From NCBI RefSeq assembly GCF_028368995.1, contig NZ_JAQNDL010000002.1:62001-126000 (forward strand): a stretch of DNA of 64,000 bases. The letters are read 5' to 3'. A program made the translations under genes and the position numbers. Below, in pieces: positions 57,926-64,000 of this stretch. Under the pieces are notes generated by a model that saw only the letters and a program-made list of their open reading frames with translations, searched no databases and had not been told where the DNA came from. Within the stretch, counting starts at the first letter, position 1. Each line of letters opens with the position of its first letter. The stretch comes from Nannocystis bainbridge. Lineage in GTDB: Bacteria > Myxococcota_A > Polyangia > Nannocystales > Nannocystaceae.

Positions 57926-58714
57926 TCAGTGGACAGACAGCTCGCGGCCGCGCCAGCGGCGGAGGGCGAGCTCGCCGAGCAGGGCGACGGCGCCGAACAG
58001 GACCAGGCCGAGCAGGGTGGCGGCGAAGATCGCGGCGAACAGGTAGGCCGTCTGCAGGCGGCCGCTGGTCTGGAGGATCAGGGCGCCGAGGCCGAGGTCG
58101 TCGGCCCCGAAGCCGGCGAAGAACTCGCCGACGATGGCGCCGATGACGGCGAGGCCGCCGCTGATCTTGGCGCCGGCGACGAAGTAGGGCAGCGACCCGG
58201 GCAGCCTGAGCTTGAGCAGCAGCTGCAGGCGCGAGGCGTCGCTCATGGCGAACAGCTCGAGCAGCTGCGGGTCGACGCGCACGAGGCCGGTGGTGCCGTT
58301 GGTGATGATCGGGAAGACGCTGAGGATCGCGGCGGTGAGGATGACGCTCTGCAGGCCGGTGCCGAACCACACGACGATCAGCGGGGCGACGGCGACGATC
58401 GGGACGGTCTGCAGGAAGATGGCGTAGGGGTAGAGGCTGCGCGCCGCGGTCCGCGACTGCGAGAAGAGGACGGCGACCAGGCCGCCGACGAGGAGGCTGG
58501 CCCCGAGCCCGCCGAGCGCGCCGATGGCGGTGAGCAGCGCGGCCTGGGCCAGCTCGCCGGCGTGCTCGACGGCCTGGCGCGCGACCTCGGCCGGGGTGGG
58601 CACGAGGTAGGTCGGCAGGGCCAGCGCAGCGCAGGCGAGCTGCCACAGGCCGAGGAAGCCGAGGAAGACGAGGAGCGGCGGATACGCGGCGCGAGCGGCC
58701 GATGCGAGCTTCAT
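57926..58714 (-). CDS. ABC transporter permease (SsuC/ThiX type)
   Basis: 262 residues with six membrane helices. The EAA-like loop is SDASRLQLLLKLRLPGSLPYFVAGAKISGGLAVIGAIVGEFFAG near 155-200, which contacts the ATPase. Relatives of this permease carry sulfonates, nitrate, bicarbonate or the thiamine precursor HMP. It lies 143 bases downstream of the ATPase gene, with an eight-unit repeat array between, and belongs with the NMT1/THI5-type binding protein at 53672. Confidence 0.9.
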   Translation of the reverse strand: MKLASAARAAYPPLLVFLGFLGLWQLACAALALPTYLVPTPAEVARQAVEHAGELAQAALLTAIGALGGLGASLLVGGLVAVLFSQSRTAARSLYPYAIFLQTVPIVAVAPLIVVWFGTGLQSVILTAAILSVFPIITNGTTGLVRVDPQLLELFAMSDASRLQLLLKLRLPGSLPYFVAGAKISGGLAVIGAIVGEFFAGFGADDLGLGALILQTSGRLQTAYLFAAIFAATLLGLVLFGAVALLGELALRRWRGRELSVH

Positions 58715-58786
58715 GCGGGGGACGGCGGGAAGAGCGGGCTAGACGAGCGGAGGAGGGGACCGGAGGGCAAGGCGAGAAGGAGATCG

Positions 58787-58898
58787 TAACAGGTCTGAAG
58801 GACAGGTCTAAAGGGACAGGCTCGATCGGACAGGTTCGAAAGCACAGGTCCCGAGGGTCAGGTCCGAACGGACAGGTCCGATGGGTCAGGTGGTGCGG
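58787..58898. repeat. period-14 array, eight units, over the ATPase gene end
   Basis: The longest array: eight units at 58787, 58801, 58815, 58829, 58843, 58857, 58871 and 58885, all of the CAGG type ((G/A)ACAGGTC or GTCAGGT). The last three lie in the ATPase gene, encode its C-terminal residues PPDPSDLSVRT and supply its stop codon (58858-58860). Confidence 0.88.
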
Positions 58899-59664
58899 CG
58901 GCGCGCAGGCGGGCGCGGACCTCGGCGGCGACGGCGGCGAACTCGGGGCTGCCGACCAGCGCGGCGCGGCGCGGGCGGGGCAGCTCGACGCGGATGTCGG
59001 CGACGATCCGGCCGGGGCGGGCCGAGAGCACGAGGACGCGGTCGCCGAGCAGGACGGCCTCGGCGACGCTGTGGGTGACGGCGAGGGCGGTGAAGCGGTC
59101 GCGCTCCCACAGGCGCAGCAGCTCGTCGTTGAGGCGCTCGCGGGTGAGCTCGTCGAGGGCGCCGAACGGCTCGTCGAGCAGCAGCAGCTCGGGCCGGCCG
59201 ACGAGCGCGCGCGCGAGCGAGGCCCGCATCTTCATGCCGCCCGAGAGCGCGGAGGGGGCGGCGGCGGCGAATTCGGAGAGGCCGACGAGGGCGAGCGCGG
59301 CGTCGGCGGCGAGGTCCTGCTCGGCCCGGGGGACGCGCGCGAGCTCGAGCGGGAGGCGGACGTTGGCGTGCAGGCTGCGCCACGGCAGCAAGGTCGGGTC
59401 CTGAAACACGAAGGCGACGGCGCGGCGAGCCCGGGCGCGCTCGGGGGGCTCGCCGGCGACGGTCAGGAGGCCGGCGCTGGCGGGCGCGAGGCCGGCGGCG
59501 ACGCGCAGGAGGGTCGACTTGCCGCAGCCGGAGGGGCCGATGATGGCGAGCAGCTCGCCGCGGCGGACGACGAGGTCGAGGTCGCTCAGGGCCTGGACGC
59601 CGCCGGGGAAGCGCACGCCGAGGCCGCGGGCCTCGAGGTGGGGGGCTGGGACCGGCTCGGTCAC
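58858..59664 (-). CDS. ABC transporter ATPase (SsuB/ThiZ type)
   Basis: 268 residues from a GTG (VTEPVPAPHLEARGL). Walker A IIGPSGCGKST near 41, Q-loop VFQDPTLLPW near 86, signature LSGGMKMRASLARAL near 140, Walker B LLLLDEPFGALDE near 160 and the switch His in VTHSVAEAV. It powers the permease downstream. Its C-terminal eleven residues and stop are encoded by the repeat array, so part of its tail is repeat-derived. The start could also be slightly upstream. Confidence 0.92.
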   Translation of the reverse strand: MTEPVPAPHLEARGLGVRFPGGVQALSDLDLVVRRGELLAIIGPSGCGKSTLLRVAAGLAPASAGLLTVAGEPPERARARRAVAFVFQDPTLLPWRSLHANVRLPLELARVPRAEQDLAADAALALVGLSEFAAAAPSALSGGMKMRASLARALVGRPELLLLDEPFGALDELTRERLNDELLRLWERDRFTALAVTHSVAEAVLLGDRVLVLSARPGRIVADIRVELPRPRRAALVGSPEFAAVAAEVRARLRAAAPPDPSDLSVRT

Positions 59665-59980
59665 GCGGCGGACGCTAACACAGGCGCGGACGCGCTGCGC
59701 GGGCGCTGGGGCTTCGAGGCCGCGGCCCGGGCGGAGGGAGCGAAGACCGACGGTGAGGTCGAGGTCGGTCGCTGCGGGGGCTCCGAGGTTGCGCGAGATG
59801 CACGACGTGGGGTTCGGGGGTGCTTCGCTAGCGACCTGTCTCGAGGGACAGCTCGATCGAGCGCTCGCGTCCGATCGAGCGCCGCGTGACGAGGGGCCGG
59901 GCGCGTGAGACTGTGACCGTCGGGCGGCGCGCGGACGCCCTGCGGAGGACGGGGCCCGCGACGGGGCAGGAAGTTGGCGG
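59665..59980. other. 316-base divergent intergenic region
   Basis: Between the ATPase and the receptor kinase. The only site I recognise is the family hairpin CTGTC-TCGA-GGGACAG at 59835-59850. No gene of good coding character is visible. Promoters for both directions must be here but I cannot place them. Confidence 0.5.
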
Positions 59981-61606
59981 ATGGTGACGAATCCACCTGA
60001 AGACATCACCGAGACGGTGCTCGAGGGCCGCTACCGGGTGCTGCAGCAGATCGGCCACGGCGGGATGAGCAGCGTGTACGCCGGCGAGGACACGCGGCTG
60101 CGGCGGCGCTGCGCGATCAAGGTGCTGAGCCCGCGGCTGGCGGCGGAGCCGGAGCACGTCGAACGCTTCCTGCGCGAGGCGCAGATGATCGCGTCGCTGC
60201 AGCACCCGAACATCGTCGACATCTATTCGTACGGCGAGGATCCAGCAGGGTGGGTGTATTTCGTGATGGAGCTGCTGACCGGCGAGGACCTCGATTCGCG
60301 GCTGCAGGCGCGCGCGGAGCGGCCGTTCGGGGTGGCGCATTGCTGCCTGTGGGCGCTGCAGGTGGCGGAGGCGGTGGCGGTGGTCCACGAGGCGGGGCTG
60401 GTGCACCGCGACCTCAAGGCCGCGAACGTGTTCCTGGCCCGGCGACGCGACGGGACCGAGGTGTGCAAGCTGCTCGACTTCGGCATCGCGCGGGTGGAGG
60501 ACGGGCCGAAGCTGACGCGCACGGGCGTGACGCTGGGGACGCCGAGCTACATGTCGCCGGAGCAGGTCCGCAACGATCGCCTCGACGGCCGCAGCGATGT
60601 CTATTCGTTCGGGGTGCTGCTGTTCAAGCTGCTGACGGGGCGAGTGCCGTTCGTCGGCGCGCCGATGCAGGTGGCGATGGCGCAGTGCGAGTCGCCGCCG
60701 CCGCGGCCGACGACGCTGGCGAGCGGCATCCCGCCGAACCTCGAGGACATCGTGCTGACGGCCCTGGCCAAGCGGCCCGAGGAGCGGTTCCAGTCGATGC
60801 GCGCGCTGGCGTCGGCGCTGCGCTCGGTGCTGGCCGAGGAGGCGCCCGAGCTGGCAGGGGCCCTGCAATCGGCGGTGAGCGTGACGCTGGCGGGTGAGAG
60901 CGCGCGGGCGGTGCAGGCGGCGACGGCGACGCTGCAGGACGGGCCGACGCCGGGGTCGCCAGCGCGCCAAGGGAGCATGACGGCGGCGATGTCACCGCGC
61001 GGGCGCATGCGGCCCCTGCTGTGGGTGACGGCGAGCGTGGGGGTGGCGACGGTGGCGGTGCTGGTGACGGCGGCGCTGCGCGCTCGAGCGGTGGTGGCGG
61101 AGCCGGGGCCTGCGGAGGCCGGGTCCATCGTCGAGGCGCCGCGGGAGCCGTCAACGGCTGCGAGCGCCGTGCCGGCGATCCACATGCCGCGAGTATCGCC
61201 GACGGATCCGGGCGCCGCGCCGGTGCCGGCCGAGGCGCCGGCTGAGCCGCAGAACTCCGCCACCGCGATCGAGCGCGAAGGGCCGCAGGAGCCACCGCCG
61301 AATTTCGAAGAGGCCTTGCCGCCGCTGTCGCCCGAGCTGCCCGCGTCGCGCGAGGCGACGGGGCAGCCGTCGCGGCCGGCCTCCGATCCGCTGCGGCAGA
61401 TCGAGGTCGCGGCGAAGAAATGTCGCAAGAAGCACAAGGCGGTCGGGGGGCCGAAGATCGAGGTCGACTACGCGGTCGGATCGAGCGGCGAGGTGATTCG
61501 CGCCGTGCCTGCGACCGCCGATCCGCTGGGCCGTTGTCTGGCTGATGCGGTGCGGGCGACCCGGTTCGCCGCCAAGATCGTGCTGGGTCGCAAGGTCTCG
61601 CTGTGA
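59981..61606 (+). CDS. receptor-type Ser/Thr protein kinase with AgmX/TonB-C-like outer domain
   Basis: 541 residues. Kinase domain 17-285: glycine loop IGHGGMSSVYAGED, CAIKVL, catalytic loop HRDLKAAN (H142, K146), DFGIA, and SPEQVRND. A transmembrane helix (LLWVTASVGVATVAVLVTAAL, about 345-367) is followed by a Pro/Ala/Glu-rich stalk and a folded C-terminal domain (470-541) with AAKKCRKKH...IEVDYAVGSSGEVIRAVPA...LGRCLADAVRATRF, the two-cysteine AgmX/TonB-C-like pattern. It senses outside and signals inside. It is paired with a close relative downstream. Confidence 0.9.
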   Translation: MVTNPPEDITETVLEGRYRVLQQIGHGGMSSVYAGEDTRLRRRCAIKVLSPRLAAEPEHVERFLREAQMIASLQHPNIVDIYSYGEDPAGWVYFVMELLTGEDLDSRLQARAERPFGVAHCCLWALQVAEAVAVVHEAGLVHRDLKAANVFLARRRDGTEVCKLLDFGIARVEDGPKLTRTGVTLGTPSYMSPEQVRNDRLDGRSDVYSFGVLLFKLLTGRVPFVGAPMQVAMAQCESPPPRPTTLASGIPPNLEDIVLTALAKRPEERFQSMRALASALRSVLAEEAPELAGALQSAVSVTLAGESARAVQAATATLQDGPTPGSPARQGSMTAAMSPRGRMRPLLWVTASVGVATVAVLVTAALRARAVVAEPGPAEAGSIVEAPREPSTAASAVPAIHMPRVSPTDPGAAPVPAEAPAEPQNSATAIEREGPQEPPPNFEEALPPLSPELPASREATGQPSRPASDPLRQIEVAAKKCRKKHKAVGGPKIEVDYAVGSSGEVIRAVPATADPLGRCLADAVRATRFAAKIVLGRKVSL

Positions 61607-61899
61607 CGCGCGTCGCTGCGGGTCCGCGAGGGTCGACGCGAGCGGAGCGCGGGGTCCTCGCGCGCGCGCGTCGGCGCGAACAGGGCCGGCGTCGCTGTCG
61701 CCGCGAGCGCGGCGATGCGGGCTGCACCGCCACGATCGGCCGCGTCGTGGCAGCACGCAGGGCACGGGCGTGTCCGCGCGATCGGGACGTGGATCGGCGG
61801 TAGCACGATTTTCGCGAGTGGGTCGCGCGGCCCGGCGATCGGCGAGGCCGCGTGTGGGTGGAGAGTGGTGGCTCGGCGGGCCGATGCTACAGACCGGAT

Positions 61900-63516
61900 G
61901 TGACGGACGATGGGGCCGACGATGTCCTCGGATCGCTGCTGGAGGGCCGCTATCGAGTGCTGCGGCGGCTCGGGGGCGCGGGGGTGGGCAGCGTGTTCGT
62001 CGGCGAGGACGAGGTGCTGCGCCGGCGCTGCGCGCTCAAGCTGCTGCACCCGGCGCTGGCCGCCGACGCAGAACGAGCGGCGCGGTTCCTGCGTGAGGCG
62101 CAGACGATCGCGGCGCTCGATCACCCGAACATCGTCGACATCCATTCGTACGGCCAGGACCCGCGCGGCACCGTCTACTTCGTGATGGAGCTGCTCGCGG
62201 GCGAGGACCTCGATGCGCGCCTGCGCGACCGCGCGGCCAGGCCGGTCACGGTGCGCGACGCGTGCCGGTGGGGCCTGCAGATCGCCGCGGCGATGGCGGT
62301 GGTCCACGAGGCCGGGTTCGTGCACCGCGACCTCGAGGCGTCGAACGTGTTCCTGGCCCGCCGCCGCGACGGCAAGCAGGTGTGCAAGCTGCTCGATTTC
62401 GGCATCGCCCGCGCGGTCGAGCGCTCGGAGCTGACGCGCGCGGGGGTGCGGCTGGGGACGCCGGGCTCGATGTCGCCGGAGCAGATCCGCGGCGAGCAGC
62501 TCGACGGTCGCAGCGACGTGTACGCGTTCGGGGTGCTGCTGTTCAAGCTGCTGACCGGGCGGCTGCCGTTCGCCGGGGATGCGCTGGCCGTGGCGCATCA
62601 GCACTGCGAGGCGCCGGCGCCGGCCCCGTCGTCGCTGGCGCCGACGGCGAACATCTCGCCGCGGCTGGACGCGCTGGTCCTCAAGGCCATGGCCAAGCGG
62701 CCGGCCGATCGGTTTGCGACGATGTCGGCGGTGGCGGCGGCGCTGTGCGTCGTGCTGGACGCGCCGGCCCTCGAGTCGACGGTGCGCGGGGTGGTGCCGG
62801 ACGTGATGGCGGAGATGACGCTGCGCGCGGGGGTGCCGGAGCCGGCGGCGCCACGGGAGATCCGTGGGCGCACCGCGGCGACGGCGTCGATGCGCGTGCC
62901 GACGCCGCGCGGGGTGCAAGGGCTCGGGCTGGCGTTCACGGCGCTGCTGGCGGCGACTTCGCTGGCGGTGCTGCGCGCGAGCGGCGGTGCGGGCGTCGGG
63001 GGCGCGGCGCTCGGGCCGGCGCCGGCCGAGGCTGTTCCTCTGGACCTGTCGCATGGGACGACCGCGGCTTGGGGTGATGCTGTCCCGGGGGACAGGTCGC
63101 GCGGGGCGGCGAGGGGTGATGCTGTCCCGGGGGACAGGTCACGCGAGGCGGGGACCGGAGCGTCGCCTGTCCCGGGGCACAGGTCGACGAAGGTGGCGGC
63201 TGCGCCTGTCCCGGCGGACATGCCCGAGCCGGAGGTCGAGCTGCCGCCGCTCGAGGACGAGTTCGCCGGCGCGCGCGCGAGGCAGCGGGCGGACCGGATC
63301 TTGCGCCGGCTGGAGGCCGAGGCGAGGCGTTGCCGGCAGGTCCACGGCGCGGTCGACGGGCCCGAGATCGAGGTCGACTATACGGTCGGTCCGAACGGGG
63401 CGGTGACGGCGGCGACGGCGGCGACGAGGGACGCGCTCGGGGCGTGTCTGGCGGCGGCGGTGCGACGGACCCGGTTCGCGCCGAGGGCCGCGCCCGGGCG
63501 GAAGATCTGGCTGTGA
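61900..63516 (+). CDS. receptor-type Ser/Thr kinase paralog, altered catalytic loop
   Basis: 538 residues from GTG. Same domain plan as the preceding gene: kinase 18-285, helix about 343-364 (GLGLAFTALLAATSLAVL) and a C-terminal AgmX/TonB-C-like domain (457-538, with RRCRQVHGAVDGPEIEVDYTVGPNGAV). The ATP Lys (CALKLL) and DFG are intact, but the catalytic loop is HRDLEASN, with Glu at position 146 where kinases have Lys. The stalk contains repeat-family copies (63076-63226), two of them 42 bp apart. It may be a weak or pseudokinase. The 293 bases before it hold no feature I recognise. Confidence 0.88.
   Translation: MTDDGADDVLGSLLEGRYRVLRRLGGAGVGSVFVGEDEVLRRRCALKLLHPALAADAERAARFLREAQTIAALDHPNIVDIHSYGQDPRGTVYFVMELLAGEDLDARLRDRAARPVTVRDACRWGLQIAAAMAVVHEAGFVHRDLEASNVFLARRRDGKQVCKLLDFGIARAVERSELTRAGVRLGTPGSMSPEQIRGEQLDGRSDVYAFGVLLFKLLTGRLPFAGDALAVAHQHCEAPAPAPSSLAPTANISPRLDALVLKAMAKRPADRFATMSAVAAALCVVLDAPALESTVRGVVPDVMAEMTLRAGVPEPAAPREIRGRTAATASMRVPTPRGVQGLGLAFTALLAATSLAVLRASGGAGVGGAALGPAPAEAVPLDLSHGTTAAWGDAVPGDRSRGAARGDAVPGDRSREAGTGASPVPGHRSTKVAAAPVPADMPEPEVELPPLEDEFAGARARQRADRILRRLEAEARRCRQVHGAVDGPEIEVDYTVGPNGAVTAATAATRDALGACLAAAVRRTRFAPRAAPGRKIWL
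63076..63226. repeat. repeat-family copies in the kinase stalk
   Basis: GATGCTGTCC-CGGG-GGACAGGTC occurs at 63076 and 63118, exactly 42 bases (three units) apart and almost identical; further copies at 63161 and 63201 are CTGTCC-CGGG-GCACAG and CTGTCC-CGGC-GGACATG. They encode AVPGDRS, AVPGDRS, PVPGHRS and PVPADMP in the extracytoplasmic stalk. Confidence 0.82.
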
Positions 63517-63681
63517 GCCCGGGCCGATCGAGCGCGCTGCCGACGAGAGACCGTCTCGGGGATCGGGTCGTGGGTGACCCGCGGGACCGCCTCGGTCCGC
63601 TCGAGCGCCGCACGCTGCTGCGCCTGCAAGCGTCGCAGAACGAGCGCTGCGCCTCCTGAGCCCGCTCGAGCGGCGCGGGCG

Positions 63682-64000
63682 CTAGGCTCGCCGGCTGCGG
63701 GGCTTGCGGGTGCGGGCGGGCTTGGCCGGGAGGGCCGGGGGCGGCTCGGGTTCGGGCGCCGATTCGCCTGTCTCTGCGGGCATGTCCGTGAGGACCTGTG
63801 CTTCGGGACCGGTCGCTTCGGACATGCCCTCGGCGTCACCCGGGTCGAGGCCGCCGCTGCGGAGGGTGCGGGGCGGCAGCAGCTCGGGCTCGCTGACGAC
63901 CTTCTTGGCCAGGAAGATGGCGGCGTCGATCTGGGAGAAGCTGCGGGCGCGGTAGAACTGGAGCGCGCGCCGGTTGTTGGCGGCGACCTCGAGCACGAGG
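63682..64000 (-). CDS. GNAT acetyltransferase (RimI-like), C-terminal part
   Basis: Open at the window edge; the N-terminus lies beyond it. The visible start LVLEVAANNRRALQFYRARSFSQID is the final acetyl-CoA motif of RimI-like GNATs (E-V-x-x-x-N-x-x-A-x-x-(L/F)-Y). A C-terminal extension of about 80 residues follows, Pro/Glu-rich, with a basic end (PARTRKPRSRRA). Five period-14 repeat units encode its middle part (DPGDAEGMSEATGPEAQVLTDMPAETG). Confidence 0.75.
   Translation of the reverse strand, partial: LVLEVAANNRRALQFYRARSFSQIDAAIFLAKKVVSEPELLPPRTLRSGGLDPGDAEGMSEATGPEAQVLTDMPAETGESAPEPEPPPALPAKPARTRKPRSRRA
63766..63835. repeat. period-14 array, five units, inside the GNAT tail
   Basis: Units at 63766, 63780, 63794, 63808 and 63822 of mixed core (CCTGTC, GCATGTCC, ACCTGTG, ACCGGTC, ACATGCC). 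Seventy bases in a row are repeat and all are read as protein. Confidence 0.8.

Overview
The window is very GC-rich, densely coded DNA of a myxobacterium, most likely of the Nannocystaceae. The reasons are a MYXO-CTERM-type tail (Cys-Gly-Cys, hydrophobic segment, Arg cluster) on a DUF2330 protein, Thr/Asp/Gly-rich lipoprotein linkers, a 'GxDNDxDGxxDxxDxxC' segment in a lipoprotein, several membrane-anchored Ser/Thr kinases and an unusual ECF sigma factor. I see no rRNA, transposase, phage module or CRISPR array. The placement rests on gene style; I could not run a taxonomic search.

Layout. 1-7.6 kb: a cut short-chain dehydrogenase, TerB-like and PH-domain proteins, a C_GCAxxG_C_C protein, an M20 amidohydrolase overlapping a second dehydrogenase, a TPR protein and the DUF2330 protein. 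7.9-11.5 kb: a minus-strand operon of three lipoproteins and a cytoplasmic protein. 11.6-20.3 kb: a Tol cluster (tolQ, tolR, TolA-like, tolB), a Ppx/GppA phosphatase, a PHP-domain protein, a fused MlaF-MlaE ABC protein and an exported partner. 20.4-22.5 kb: an HxlR regulator and a HipB-HipA pair behind a near-consensus promoter. 22.6-32.2 kb: pntA-pntB, moaC with an acetyltransferase, glmS, and a catalytic/non-catalytic M16 peptidase pair. 32.6-41.3 kb: the information-processing block tRNA-Gln, prs, rplY, pth, hppA, rpsF, rpsR, rplI, dnaB. 41.4-48.5 kb: a Ser/Thr kinase, purine nucleoside phosphorylase, a divergent aldehyde-dehydrogenase-like protein, a simple-sequence repeat tract and a SWIM-SNF2 helicase. 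48.6-64 kb: an FG-GAP lipoprotein, a membrane-anchored ECF sigma factor with an outer-membrane-like protein, an ABC uptake system of the NMT1/THI5 type split by an aldo/keto reductase-MFS-HxlR cassette, and twin receptor kinases.

The standout is a short palindromic repeat family running through the whole window. The unit is a 10-bp palindrome, GGACATGTCC or its variant with an ACAGGT core, plus a variable 4-nt spacer, so the period is exactly 14 bp. Neighbouring units pair as stems of 6-8 bp with 4-nt loops, often TTCG. I count more than 20 loci by eye: arrays of 3 to 8 units, mostly at gene 3' ends and especially between convergent genes, and copies read as protein inside at least eight coding sequences. 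They supply start codons, stop codons and C-terminal tails, line both sides of the cassette that splits the ABC operon, and have expanded into the linker of an outer-membrane-like protein and the extracytoplasmic stalk of a kinase. I know of no described family that matches, but I could not search.
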